Assembly (NCBI GenBank): GCA_016711435.1
Contig: JADJSY010000014.1
Coordinates: 1-35,625, forward strand
Direction of reading: 5' to 3'
DNA: 35,625 bases
Origin: Lewinellaceae bacterium
Lineage (GTDB): Bacteria; Bacteroidota; Bacteroidia; Chitinophagales; Saprospiraceae
The first letter of the stretch is position 1. The number at the start of each line of letters is the position of its first letter. Under the pieces are notes generated by a model. That model did no database searches and had not been told where the DNA came from. It saw only the letters and a program-made list of their open reading frames with translations. The translations under genes were made by a program, and so were the position numbers. Shown piece by piece: positions 27,788 to 35,625 of this stretch.

Positions 27788-28618
27788 TCATTTATTATCT
27801 ATGAACTGCTGTATTACTTCGAGGCATTTACTTTGCCACTCTGCCAGTTCTTCAAAATAATCAACTATGGGTAGCCCTTTCTGATAATACTCCGTCGGAT
27901 GGTGTCCGCACTCTGCACAAGGATAACGTGAATCTGATTCATGGGCACTGGTAATGATCGAAAGAGGAATTAAAATCTGAGCAAACCAAATTTCAATCCG
28001 TACGGCTTTCTGAACAGCATCTATCATGAGATGTATGTTTTTAAAATCGCTGAAGGCCATTTTCAACTCGTCTATTTCATTTTGTGCAATGAGGTTTTTT
28101 TGGGAAATATTATCCAACCACAAGTCGAGAAAATCGCGCAACTCTTCCGGCACGAATTCAAATGAGATTTCGGATGTAGTTTGAAAAGCCTGGAATAATT
28201 TCAACAACTCTTCGTCGGATGGCTCCCTGTATTCTGTGGGCTGGATCGACCCTATCTTCGCTTCACTGCTTCTCAACTTATCCAGATATTCCTGAAAATC
28301 CTTTTTGGGCATGGCTGGCAAGAATTCGAGTACCGGATGCTTTGCCTCTATAAGTTGCAAAACACTTTTTGTCTGTTCGGCCATTGCCTTGGCGCTTATT
28401 GCGGATAGTCTAAAAGCATTGTGGCCTATTCTTTTCGTTCGCAATTCATCAAAAGAGATCAGACCAACTTGCAACCCGACCGCTTTTATGGTTTTTTCTA
28501 TTGATTGTTGTAAGGAGAATATAGCATGAGGGAAGGCTTCGTTTTGATGAAGAAGACGAGCAGCGCTCAAATCTGATTGAGCGGTTTCTAGAAATTTTCG
28601 CGAGATGGATTTTTGCAT
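27788..28618 (-). CDS. HEPN-domain protein upstream of CBASS
   Basis: 276 residues, intact. The N-terminal 110 residues match the HEPN fold: FLETAQSDLSAARLLHQ, FPHAIFSLQQSIEKTIKAVG and RIGHNAFRL, the helix patterns of the HEPN family that pairs with MNT nucleotidyltransferases. Arg60-x5-His66 (RTKRIGH) fits the loose RNase motif Rx4-6H. A middle helical region follows, then near the C-terminus CAECGHH (Cys234, Cys237, His239, His240), a possible zinc site. HEPN proteins often act as RNases or as partners of nucleotidyltransferases. It is 145 bases upstream of the CD-NTase on the same strand. Whether it belongs to the CBASS operon, is a separate toxin, or is a bystander is open. Confidence 0.75.
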   Translation of the reverse strand: MQKSISRKFLETAQSDLSAARLLHQNEAFPHAIFSLQQSIEKTIKAVGLQVGLISFDELRTKRIGHNAFRLSAISAKAMAEQTKSVLQLIEAKHPVLEFLPAMPKKDFQEYLDKLRSSEAKIGSIQPTEYREPSDEELLKLFQAFQTTSEISFEFVPEELRDFLDLWLDNISQKNLIAQNEIDELKMAFSDFKNIHLMIDAVQKAVRIEIWFAQILIPLSIITSAHESDSRYPCAECGHHPTEYYQKGLPIVDYFEELAEWQSKCLEVIQQFIDNK

Positions 28619-28801
28619 AGTGCGTTAACAGAATGAAAAGCCTATCAGTTCCAAGCATATTTTTTGAATGTCAAAGGAGTGTTGCTACTTTTCCAATAAT
28701 TCAAGCTTTGCCTCACAGGGTATTTTTCTATTTATCTCTCAGGCTTATTATTCCATCAACTTGAACTACCGTTTGTTTAAACCATGTTTAAACCGCCCAA
28801 C

Positions 28802-28833
28802 AAAAAAGGGTTCACGCTTTCGCGCAAACCCTT
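28802..28833 (-). terminator. rho-independent terminator after tRNA-Ala
   Basis: On the minus strand AAGGGTTTGCGC, a GAAA tetraloop and GCGTGAACCCTT form a 12-base-pair stem (two G-T pairs) followed by a T run. It lies 11 bases beyond the tRNA 3' end and would insulate the ribosomal operon from the defence island. Confidence 0.8.
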
Positions 28834-28844
28834 GATAATCAACG

Positions 28845-28917
<73 letters not shown>

Positions 28918-28924
28918 TTTTCTG

Positions 28925-28995
28925 GTGTTTGGTGTATCGTGTTTGGTGTTTCGGGTGTGGGTGCAGCGGCAAAAATAGCCGTTTACACCCACACC
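28925..28995. repeat. GTGTTTGG word array and hairpin after rplQ
   Basis: Repeated GTGTTTGGTGT words (28925-28951), then a dyad GGTGTGGGTG (28954-28963) and CACCCACACC (28986-28995) with an inner CGGC/GCCG stem. It lies 11 bases after the rplQ stop, just upstream of tRNA-Ala. There is no T tract, so a processing or stabilising stem is as likely as a terminator. Confidence 0.6.
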
Positions 28996-29006
28996 TGAAA
29001 ACCGTA

Positions 29007-29735
29007 TTAATCTTTTTTCTCTTCTTCTTCTGTAGCAGGCGTTTCGTCGGCGGCAGGAGTTTCTTCTGCTGCTTCGGCCACTTCTTCAGCCGCGGCTTCT
29101 TCTGCAACAGGCGCTGCTGCTTCCACTTCAGCCACTACTTCAGCCGCCGTTTCTTCAGCGACTTCAGCGATAACTTCAGGAGCAGTTTCTTCCGCAACCG
29201 GAGCGGCTACTACTTCCTCTTCTACCTGTGTTACGACTTCCTCGATAACAGCCGGCGTTTCATCTACTTCTTCTACCACTGCTGTTTCGGGCGTTCCGGC
29301 AACCACGGCTGCTTTTTTGCCACCGCGACGGGTTTTCTTCGCCGTTTTGGTTTTACCTGCATTCGGGTTGTAGGTTTCGTTGAAATCCACGAATTCGATC
29401 ATGGCTGTTTCAGCGCCGTCACCGCGGCGGAAGCCGAGTTTGATGACGCGGAGGTAACCGCCCGGACGTTCGGAGATTTTGGCTGCGATCGGGCCGAACA
29501 GTTCTGTCAGGGCCTCTTTATTTTGTAAGTAACTGAAAACGACGCGGCGCGAGTGGGTGGAGTTGTCTTTCGACTTGGTAATGAGCGGCTCCGCGTAACG
29601 GCGCAGGGCTTTCGCTTTCGCCAGGGTAGTTGTGATGCGTTTGTGCTCGATCAACGAGATGGTCAGGTTGGCCAGCAAAGCGCGGCGGTGGGAAGCGGTG
29701 CGTCCGAGATTGTTTATTTTATCTCCGTGTCTCAT
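29007..29735 (-). CDS. rplQ: 50S ribosomal protein L17 with long acidic tail
   Basis: 242 residues, intact. Residues 1-120 are standard L17: MRHGDKINNLGRTASHRRAL, LITKSKDNSTHSRRVVFSYL, GGYLRVIKLGFRRGDGAETA. After about residue 125 a basic linker (KTKTAKKTRRGGKKAA) is followed by some 100 residues dominated by Ala, Glu and Val with Pro (EEVVAAPVAEETAPEV and similar), ending EEEEKKD. Most bacterial L17 proteins are 115-130 residues; acidic tails occur in Bacteroidota but this one nearly doubles the length. It is the last protein gene of the alpha operon, after rpoA. Confidence 0.97.
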   Translation of the reverse strand: MRHGDKINNLGRTASHRRALLANLTISLIEHKRITTTLAKAKALRRYAEPLITKSKDNSTHSRRVVFSYLQNKEALTELFGPIAAKISERPGGYLRVIKLGFRRGDGAETAMIEFVDFNETYNPNAGKTKTAKKTRRGGKKAAVVAGTPETAVVEEVDETPAVIEEVVTQVEEEVVAAPVAEETAPEVIAEVAEETAAEVVAEVEAAAPVAEEAAAEEVAEAAEETPAADETPATEEEEKKD

Positions 29736-29803
29736 GGTACAGGTACCTTTTTGTAGGTGGCGGCACTGGAGCAGCGTTAGCGCTCATGCAGTTACCACAC
29801 TTT

Positions 29804-29895
<92 letters not shown>

Positions 29896-29900
29896 AAGTT

Positions 29901-30899
29901 TTATTCTTCGTCCAATTTGTATTTCGCAAGGTCCATTCCGAAGGTCAGGCCCTTATCTTGCAGTAATTCTTCGATTTCCACCAGCGATTTTTTACCAAAA
30001 TTGCGGAATTTGAGCAATTCGTGGGTGTCGTAGCGAACCATTTCGGCCAGGGTATTGATCTTGGCTGCTTTGAGGCAGTTGTAGGCACGTACGCTGAGGT
30101 CGAGGTCTTCCAGGGAAGTTTTCAACAGTTTGCGCATGTGCAGGATGTGTTCATCCACTACATTTTCCTCGCGGCTGGTCGGGGTGTCAAACGTGATATT
30201 GTCGTCTGTGATCAGCATCAGGTGCTGGATCATGATACGGCTGGCTTCGCGGATGGCGTCTTCGGGGTGGATCGTGCCATCGGTTTTGATGTCGATGGTC
30301 AGTTTTTCATAGTCCGTACGTTGGCCTACGCGGGTATTTTCCACTTTGTAGGATACGTTTTTGATCGGGGTATAGATGGCGTCGATCGGGATCACGCCGA
30401 TGGCGAGGTCTTTCGGAGCGCCGTCGTCGGCGGGTTGGTAGCCGCGGCCTTTGCTGATCGTCAGTTCGAGTTCGAGGTTGATGGTCGGTTCCATGCGGCA
30501 GAGCAGCAGGTCGGGGTTCATCACCTTGAACACGTTGTTGAACTCTTCGATCATACCGGCGCGGAATTCTTCGCGACCGCTGATGGTCAGGTAAATTTTT
30601 TCTTGCGGGTTTTTATCGTCCTGAATCACTTGTTTCAGACGCACCTGCTTGAGATTCAGCACAATATCCACCACGTCTTCTACTACGCCACGAATGGTTG
30701 CGAACTCATGGTCGACACCGCCGATACGAACGGCGCTGATGGCATAACCTTCTAATGAAGAGAGGAGGACGCGACGAAGCGAGTTGCCCACCGTTTGGCC
30801 AAAACCTGGTTCCAAGGGTTTGAACTCGAAAGTGCCTTCAAAGTCGGTTGCTTTTTGCAGCAGAATTTTTTCAGGCTTTTGGAAATTGAGAATACTCAT
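29901..30899 (-). CDS. rpoA: RNA polymerase subunit alpha
   Basis: 332 residues, intact. N-terminal domain: FEGTFEFKPLEPGFGQTVGN, SLRRVLLSSLEGYAISAVRI, HEFATIRGVVEDVVDIVLNL. Linker about 235-255. C-terminal domain: LDLSVRAYNCLKAAKINTLA and LLKFRNFGKKSLVEIEELL, the promoter UP-element and activator contact surface. Normal length and start. It sits between rpsD and rplQ as in most bacteria. A strong hairpin precedes it, between rpsD and rpoA. Confidence 0.98.
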   Translation of the reverse strand: MSILNFQKPEKILLQKATDFEGTFEFKPLEPGFGQTVGNSLRRVLLSSLEGYAISAVRIGGVDHEFATIRGVVEDVVDIVLNLKQVRLKQVIQDDKNPQEKIYLTISGREEFRAGMIEEFNNVFKVMNPDLLLCRMEPTINLELELTISKGRGYQPADDGAPKDLAIGVIPIDAIYTPIKNVSYKVENTRVGQRTDYEKLTIDIKTDGTIHPEDAIREASRIMIQHLMLITDDNITFDTPTSREENVVDEHILHMRKLLKTSLEDLDLSVRAYNCLKAAKINTLAEMVRYDTHELLKFRNFGKKSLVEIEELLQDKGLTFGMDLAKYKLDEE

Positions 30900-30985
30900 A
30901 TTTTGGAAGTCTCCTTAATAAAGGGTGGGAAAACAAAAATTGGTTTGAGGGCGGAGCAGGTCGGATTGAAAAAAGCATAAACGCG

Positions 30986-31022
30986 AAAATGGTTGGCACC
31001 GTAACCGAGTGCCAACCGTTTT
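30986..31022. promoter_or_regulatory. strong hairpin between rpsD and rpoA
   Basis: AAAATGGTTGGCAC (30986-30999) and GTGCCAACCGTTTT (31009-31022) form a 14-pair stem with one G-T and a 9-base loop. T-runs flank it on both strands, so it resembles a bidirectional terminator, but it lies inside the operon. It may attenuate or set the ribosomal protein to polymerase ratio. Confidence 0.6.
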
Positions 31023-31035
31023 GCTATCAATATCT

Positions 31036-31650
31036 TTATTTAGAGTACAATTCTACGATTAACTGCTCGTTGATCCGTTCCGGTATCTGGTCGCGTTGCG
31101 GGTAGGAAAGGAAGGTGCCCTGCATTTTATCAGGGTTCCATTCGAGCCATCCGAACTGGCGCACATTGCTGGTTTTTGCATTGGCGTGGGTCGTTACAAT
31201 CTCCAGACCTTTCGATTTGCCGCGCACTGCGATCACATCGCCCGGTTTAACAGAATAGGAAGGGATGTTCACGATGTTACCGTTCACAGTCACGTGGCGG
31301 TGTCCGACCAATTGGCGGGCGCCACGACGGGTTGGGGAAATACCGAGGCGATACACGGTGTTATCTAAGCGTGCTTCCAGCAGTTGGAGCAATACTTCAC
31401 CCGTTACGCCGTGACGGCGCGTTGCACTGACGAAGGTTTTGCGGAACTGACGTTCCAGTACACCATAGGTATATTTTGCTTTTTGCTTCTCCGTCAACTG
31501 CAAAGAATAGTTTGAAGCCTGTTTTTTCTTCTTGGACAGACCATGCTGTCCGGGAGGATACTTCCGGCGTTCAAATGCTTTATCAAACCCAAAAATCGGG
31601 TCGCCGAACGAGCGGGCTTTTTTAGTTGTTGGTCCAGTATAACGAGCCAT
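31036..31650 (-). CDS. rpsD: 30S ribosomal protein S4
   Basis: 204 residues, intact. MARYTGPTTKKARSFGDPIF, RRKYPPGQHGLSKKKKQASN, then the S4 RNA-binding domain LLQLLEARLDNTVYRLGISP, ARQLVGHRHVTVNGNIVNIP, and C-terminal RINEQLIVELYSK. Lacks the N-terminal zinc Cys of some homologues. Primary 16S rRNA binder that starts assembly of the small-subunit body. Lies between rpsK and rpoA in the usual order. Confidence 0.98.
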   Translation of the reverse strand: MARYTGPTTKKARSFGDPIFGFDKAFERRKYPPGQHGLSKKKKQASNYSLQLTEKQKAKYTYGVLERQFRKTFVSATRRHGVTGEVLLQLLEARLDNTVYRLGISPTRRGARQLVGHRHVTVNGNIVNIPSYSVKPGDVIAVRGKSKGLEIVTTHANAKTSNVRQFGWLEWNPDKMQGTFLSYPQRDQIPERINEQLIVELYSK

Positions 31651-31703
31651 TCTTTACAGGAATGTGTTAGAATTCGATAATGAGATGAAGTGAGCAGCAA
31701 TAA

Positions 31704-32096
31704 TTATACGCGGCGGCGCTTAGGCGGGCGGCAACCATTGTGCGGCATCGGCGTAACGTCGTTGATGACGGTTACTTTGATACCGGACTGGTCAATCGCA
31801 CGAATAGCAGCTTCGCGACCGGAACCCGGGCCTTTTACAAAAACCTCGGCGGTACGCATACCGGCTTCAAATGCCGTTTTCGCAGCATCATTGGCCGCTA
31901 CCTGCGCAGCGTATGGGGTGTTTTTCTTGGATCCACGGAAACCTGCCTTACCGGCTGATGCCCATGACACCACTTCACCTTGCTTATTGGTGATAGAAAT
32001 GATAATGTTGTTAAAGCTGGCCCGAATGAAGACAATTCCTTCGGGGGAAATTTTGACTTTGCGCTTAACAACTTTTTTTGCAGCTCCTTTTGCCAT
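31704..32096 (-). CDS. rpsK: 30S ribosomal protein S11
   Basis: 130 residues, intact. VKISPEGIVFIRASFNNIII, VSWASAGKAGFRGSKKNTPY, GPGSGREAAIRAIDQSGIKV and the conserved end TPMPHNGCRPPKRRRV. Binds 16S rRNA at the platform. A long perfect dyad separates it from rpsM upstream; rpsD follows after 53 bases. Confidence 0.98.
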   Translation of the reverse strand: MAKGAAKKVVKRKVKISPEGIVFIRASFNNIIISITNKQGEVVSWASAGKAGFRGSKKNTPYAAQVAANDAAKTAFEAGMRTAEVFVKGPGSGREAAIRAIDQSGIKVTVINDVTPMPHNGCRPPKRRRV

Positions 32097-32136
32097 TGTA
32101 TATGGTAGTGTGCTTTTAACTTTGGTGTTTAGTATA

Positions 32137-32234
32137 TAGTGTTTAGTGTTTGGGACACTTTGCCTTTGGCTTTTATGATTAGGTTTGCCAAAGGCAATGA
32201 GTCCTAAACACTAAAAACCAAACACTAAACACTA
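32137..32234. repeat. nested inverted repeat between rpsM and rpsK
   Basis: Outer perfect 17-base arms TAGTGTTTAGTGTTTGG (32137-32153) and CCAAACACTAAACACTA (32218-32234), the latter touching the rpsM stop. Inner perfect 11-base arms TTGCCTTTGGC (32160-32170) and GCCAAAGGCAA (32187-32197). The outer arms are themselves built of a repeated GTGTTTAGT word. A strong cruciform or mRNA stem within the operon. Confidence 0.78.
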
Positions 32235-32612
32235 TTACTTCGTTGCTTTTTTCTTGTTGGCAACCGTTTTACGCTTGCCCTTGCGGGTACGAGCATTGGT
32301 ACGGGTACGCTGGCCACGAAGTGGCAAACCTTTCCGGTGACGGAGACCGCGGTAACAACCGATATCCATCAGACGTTTGATACTCAACTGAACTTCCGAG
32401 CGAAGTTGACCTTCTGTGCGGTAATCATCCGCGATGATGCGGGTGATCGCCTTGATGTTCTCATCCGTCCAGTTTTCCACTTTTGTGTTCTCGTCCATCC
32501 CTGCTTTCTCCAGGATATCTTTGGCTGTTGTAGAGCCAATTCCATAGATATAGGTCAGACCGATAACCCCTCTTTTATTCCGGGGCAAATCCACACCAGC
32601 AATACGTGCCAT
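32235..32612 (-). CDS. rpsM: 30S ribosomal protein S13
   Basis: 125 residues, intact. MARIAGVDLPRNKRGVIGLT, YIYGIGSTTAKDILEKAGMD, helix-two-turn-helix region, and GCYRGLRHRKGLPLRGQRTR before a basic tail. Contacts 16S rRNA in the head and the P-site tRNA. Usual position after rpmJ; the 92-base gap before it holds a short hairpin (32660-32682). Confidence 0.98.
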   Translation of the reverse strand: MARIAGVDLPRNKRGVIGLTYIYGIGSTTAKDILEKAGMDENTKVENWTDENIKAITRIIADDYRTEGQLRSEVQLSIKRLMDIGCYRGLRHRKGLPLRGQRTRTNARTRKGKRKTVANKKKATK

Positions 32613-32704
32613 ATTCTATTGTTGATTTGTTGTAACCTTTGATAAGTCGATTCACACTCAAGTTGTTGATTTTCAATAACTTGTTAATGAACCAAACACC
32701 AGTT

Positions 32705-32821
32705 TTAACCCTGGCGCTGTTTGAATTTCGGGTTTTTCTTGTTGATTACGTAGAGTTTGCCGTTCCGGCGAACAATTTTGCAATCAACCGAACGCTTTTT
32801 GATAGACGGTTTAACCTTCAT
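32705..32821 (-). CDS. rpmJ: 50S ribosomal protein L36
   Basis: 38 residues, read directly from the minus strand: MKVKPSIKKRSVDCKIVRRN, then GKLYVINKKNPKFKQRQG. One Cys only (Cys14), without the full CxxC-Cys-His zinc set, so this is the zinc-free (C-minus) form. Lies between infA and rpsM, its standard place. Confidence 0.95.
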   Translation of the reverse strand: MKVKPSIKKRSVDCKIVRRNGKLYVINKKNPKFKQRQG

Positions 32822-32866
32822 GTCGGGCGTATTTTCAGTTTGCAAAAATTATATTGACACCTTTGA

Positions 32867-33085
32867 TTATTTGTAGCGGTAAATAATTCGTCCACGAGTC
32901 AAATCGTATGGCGACATTTCTACCGATACTTTATCACCAGGCAAAATTCTGATGTAGTTCATGCGCATCTTGCCGGAGATGGTCGCCAATATGACGTGCC
33001 CGTTTTCCAGACGCACTTGAAATTTGCATTTGAGAGCGCTTCCGCTACTTCTCCGTCTTGTTTAATAATGTCTTCTTTTTGACAT
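32867..33085 (-). CDS. infA: translation initiation factor IF-1, two apparent frameshifts
   Basis: The frame starts ATGTCAAAAAG (MSK); after an indel in the A run it continues EDIIKQDGEVAEALSNANFK, and after a second indel at AAGTGCG continues VRLENGHVILATISGKMRMN and YIRILPGDKVSVEMSPYDLT, ending RGRIIYRYK. Together this is a complete OB-fold IF-1 of about 73 residues. As infA is essential, the breaks must be sequence errors, which calibrates how to read other breaks in the window. IF-1 binds the 30S A site during initiation. Confidence 0.93.
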
Positions 33086-33152
33086 ATAAGGCCTTTTCGA
33101 TTTTGGGCTGCAAAGGTCTAACTTTTTTGGGGAGATTTCCCGCAAAGAATTA

Positions 33153-33972
33153 TTATTTTTTATAGCGTCCAAAATAAATTCATGCGTTGAGAGAATATCT
33201 GCCTTTCCTTTCCGTACTGCCACCGAGTGTTCGTAGTGTGCGCTCGGCTTTCTGTCTCTCGTATGGATGGTCCAACCGTCTGTATCCTGGTACACCTCTT
33301 TAACACCCATATTGATCATCGGTTCAATAGCGATCACCAGACCTTCCATCAAAACCGGCCCTTTCCTCTTTTACCGAAGTTCGGAACTTCTGGTTCTTCG
33401 TGCAAAGAGCGCCCGACGCCGTGTCCCACCAGATCTCTCACCACGCCGTATTTATGTTGCCGTTCACAGTAGTCCTGAATTGCGAATGAAATATCTCCCA
33501 CCCGTTTTCCATGTACTGCCTGTTCGATGCCTTTATATAAAGAGCCGTAGGTGACGCGGAGCAGTTCCATGGTAGCGTCGTCAACATCTGCCAAAGCAAA
33601 CGTAAAAGCCGCATCCCCGTAAAATCCTTCCAGTTCCACACCGCAATCCACCGAAGCAATATCTTTTTCTCCAAATTCCCTGTTTGCCGGAATCCCGTGT
33701 ACCACTATATCATTGTAAGAGATACAGAGTGAACCCGGAAAAGGGTTATGTGGCGACCCGTAGCCTTTAAATGCCGGCCGGGCTTTGTGATCGCGGATAA
33801 ATTCTTCAGCCGCCTGATCCAACGCTTTGCCGGTTACCCCCGGCTTGAGCAGCGTACCAACATATCCGAGGGTTTTTGAAACCAGGAGGTTGGCATTGCG
33901 CATCAATTCAATTTCTTCTTTGGTTTTATAGAAGACTCTTTTGCCTTCTTTACCAGAACCGAAAAGTCCCAT
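33153..33972 (-). CDS. map: type I methionine aminopeptidase, apparent frameshifts
   Basis: The N-terminal frame MGLFGSGKEGKRVFYKTKEE runs to VPNFGKRGKG, then an indel near 33355 leads to LMEGLVIAIEPMINMG. Metal ligands of the pita-bread fold are present: VDCGVELEGFYGDAAFTF (Asp pair), VGHGVGRSLHEEPEVPN (His) and IAIEPM (Glu), with YEHSVAVRKGK providing the last Glu/His region. The 3' end is set at a TAA after FILDAIK, assuming one A was lost from a run; otherwise the frame reads on into infA. About 273 residues. Removes N-terminal Met from new proteins. secY ends 5 bases upstream. Confidence 0.92.
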
Positions 33973-33977
33973 AATTT

Positions 33978-35347
33978 TTATTGCGGCTGCCCCATTTGGA
34001 GACCCTGTGAAGAGCGTCCCTGTATGCGGCCTGATTTAATAAGACCATCGTATTTCTGCGTCAGCAAGTAGCTTTCGATCACTTGTAAGGTATCCAGTGC
34101 AACACCCACCATAATCAGCAGCGTGGTGCCGCCAAAAAAGAGTGCAAACTGTTGGTTGACTCCGAAAGTGGCTGCAATGGATGGCATGATACCGAGCAGA
34201 CCGAGGAATATTGCGCCCGGAAGTGTGATACGGGTCATAATATTATCGATGTAGTCGGAAGTTGCTTCACCCGGTTTGACACCCGGAACAAACGCATTGT
34301 TGCGTTTCAGGTATTCTGCGTAGTTCGTCGGGTTGATCATCAGGGCAGTGTACACGTAGGTACAGATAACGATCAGCAGGAAAAACGACACGTTATAACC
34401 CAGCGAATAAATGTCGCTAAACAGTGTAAACGACCTGTATTCGCCTGCGTACCGGCCAGGTATTGATAAGCGGTAGCCGGAAGGAACATCAGCGCCTGGG
34501 CGAAGATGATCGGCATAACGCCCGCAGAGTTTACTTTCAGCGGCAGGTAGTCGCGTGCGCTGGCAGCAGGTACGGAACCGCCCGAACGCCCCACCATTCG
34601 TTTGGCAAACTGTATCGGAATCCGTCGAACCCCCTGGATAACCAGGATAGTAGCCAGTACGATCAGGAAGAAAAATGCCAGTTCTACAAAGAAAAGCAGC
34701 AGTTTGTTGTCGCTGAAAAGTTTCTGGAATTCAAATACGAATGCCTGTGGCAAACGGGCAATGATACCGGCCTGGATAATCAGGGATACGCCGTTGCCGA
34801 TACCTTTATCGGTAATACGCTCACCCAGCCACATACAAAAGATAGTACCTGCGGTCAGGATGATGATATTGGTAAACCAGAACAGGCCGTCAGGAATTTC
34901 GGTAGAAATAGCGCCCGGCGTACTGCGAATCAACTGGAGATAACCACCGCCCTGCACTAAGGTAATGGCTACGGTGAGCAAACGGGTGATCTGATTGATC
35001 TGTTTGCGACCACGTTCACCTTCTCTTTGGTTTTTGCAGGCGCTGGAAATAAGGCACCGCAAAACCCAGCAACTGCACAATGATAGATGCCGTGATATAG
35101 GGCATTACGCCCAGTGCAAAAATGGCGGCATTGTCGGCAAACCGCCGGTAAATACGTTGATCAGACCGAGAAGGTCGTTGGAACCGCGGATTTTGGGTTG
35201 CTTTGTCAAAAGAAAGCGGGCGGAATAACTCCCGGCAATACAAAATTGTTTACCACACGGTACACCAACAATAAAACCCAACGTAAAGAGAATACGCTGG
35301 CGGAGTTCTTTGATACTCCAAATATTTTGAGAACCGTAAAAGTTCAT
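33978..35347 (-). CDS. secY: protein translocase subunit SecY, apparent frameshifts
   Basis: Starts MNFYGSQNIWSIKELRQRIL. Then in three shifted frames: FTLGFIVGV, ITASIIVQLLGFAVPYFQRL, ERGRKQINQITRLLTVAITL, ITDKGIGNGVSLIIQAGI, PIQFAKRMVGRSG, LPLKVNSAGVMPIIFAQALM, and TNYAEYLKRNNAFVPGVKPG, ending LQMGQPQ. Together this covers the ten helices of SecY in about 456 residues. Indels near 35240, 35050 and 34390. Central channel of the Sec translocon in the inner membrane. Essential, so the breaks are almost certainly errors. Usual place between rplO and map. Confidence 0.94.
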
Positions 35348-35367
35348 TGCCGAGGAGAGAGAAGAAT

Positions 35368-35625
35368 TTAAACAAGTTCAACACTACCACCTGCCTGCCT
35401 CAATGGCTGCCTTCGCGGAGGCCGACACTGCATGCGCCTTGATATTCACTTTAGAGGTCAAGGTGCCTTTACCCAGCACTTTGATTTTGTCGCTGGCTTT
35501 TGCCAGACCTGCCGATACCATGAATGCTACATCCAGATCAGATACGCCTGTTTTTTGGACATACGCTTCGAGTGTGCTCAGGTTGAGCGTGTGTACTCTT
35601 CGCGATTGACATTATGGAAGCCGCG
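35368..35625 (-). CDS. rplO: 50S ribosomal protein L15, C-terminal part, frameshifted
   Basis: Runs off the right edge; about 85 codons are visible. GFHNVNREEYT, then after an indel LSTLEAYVQKTGVSDLDVAF, SAGLAKASDKIKVLGKGTLT, KVNIKAHAVSASAKAAIEA, and after another indel AGGSVELV. These are the C-terminal L15 segments that bind 23S rRNA. secY follows 20 bases downstream. Confidence 0.88.

Noticed and set aside
28619..28844. A possible integrase or small gene between the HEPN gene and tRNA-Ala.
   Set aside because: No frame with a plausible start and family residues; only the tRNA terminator can be supported.

Overview
The window looks like a chromosomal piece of a member of the Bacteroidota, probably Saprospiria or a neighbouring lineage. 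Direct evidence: several secreted proteins end in type IX secretion (T9SS) sorting tails; TAnnTTTG-type promoter boxes occur; there are many Bacteroidota-style lipoproteins; and the ribosomal block rplO-secY-map-infA-rpmJ-rpsM-rpsK-rpsD-rpoA-rplQ has the order and sequences expected of that phylum. The class assignment is inference. The sequence carries many single-base indels. They break essential genes (infA, secY, map, rplO) as well as accessory ones, so most broken frames are better read as assembly or base-calling errors than as pseudogenes. I merged frames wherever the family match continues across the break.

Layout. (1) 1-7.0 kb, all minus strand: a copper-resistance cassette. It has an AraC-type regulator carrying a metal-binding domain, a Cys-rich four-helix copper-storage protein, a Met-rich lipoprotein, a small HMA copper chaperone, an archaeal-type (type II) GAPDH, a CopB-type CPH-motif P-type ATPase and a GH130 glycosidase running off the left end. 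A SAM methyltransferase and a small unidentified frame lie upstream of the regulator. (2) 7.1-9.2 kb: a lipocalin-like lipoprotein and an intact multicopper oxidase. (3) 9.17-9.51 kb: a tract almost free of A and T that is almost certainly an assembly artefact. (4) 9.5-16.6 kb: a phosphatase-superfamily protein, a T9SS galactose-oxidase-like protein, a PepSY membrane protein, an unresolved block, a DUF2231 membrane protein and an M43 (pappalysin-like) T9SS metalloprotease. (5) 16.7-21.8 kb: an ECF sigma factor, an anti-sigma/beta-barrel fusion, an MbnP-like protein with a T9SS tail and two di-heme MauG/MbnH-like peroxidases, all collinear. Much of 1-21.8 kb can be read as copper handling: efflux, storage, chaperoning, oxidation, MbnP/MbnH-type binding and a probable copper-radical enzyme.

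(6) 21.9-28.6 kb: a defence island. On the minus strand lies a complete type II CBASS operon: CD-NTase, Cap2 (E2-E1), Cap3 (JAMM peptidase) and Cap5 (HNH-SAVED nuclease). It is preceded by a HEPN-domain gene that may be an extra component. Facing it are an XRE repressor with a clear operator-like inverted repeat and two small unidentified plus-strand genes. The expected logic is known for CBASS: infection sensing activates the CD-NTase, Cap2 and Cap3 add and remove a conjugate on it, and the nucleotide product triggers DNA degradation by Cap5. The island sits next to tRNA-Ala(GGC).

(7) 28.8-35.6 kb, minus strand: tRNA-Ala, then the end of the ribosomal protein/RNA polymerase alpha operon. Several spacers in this block carry strong inverted repeats, three of them built from short repeated words.
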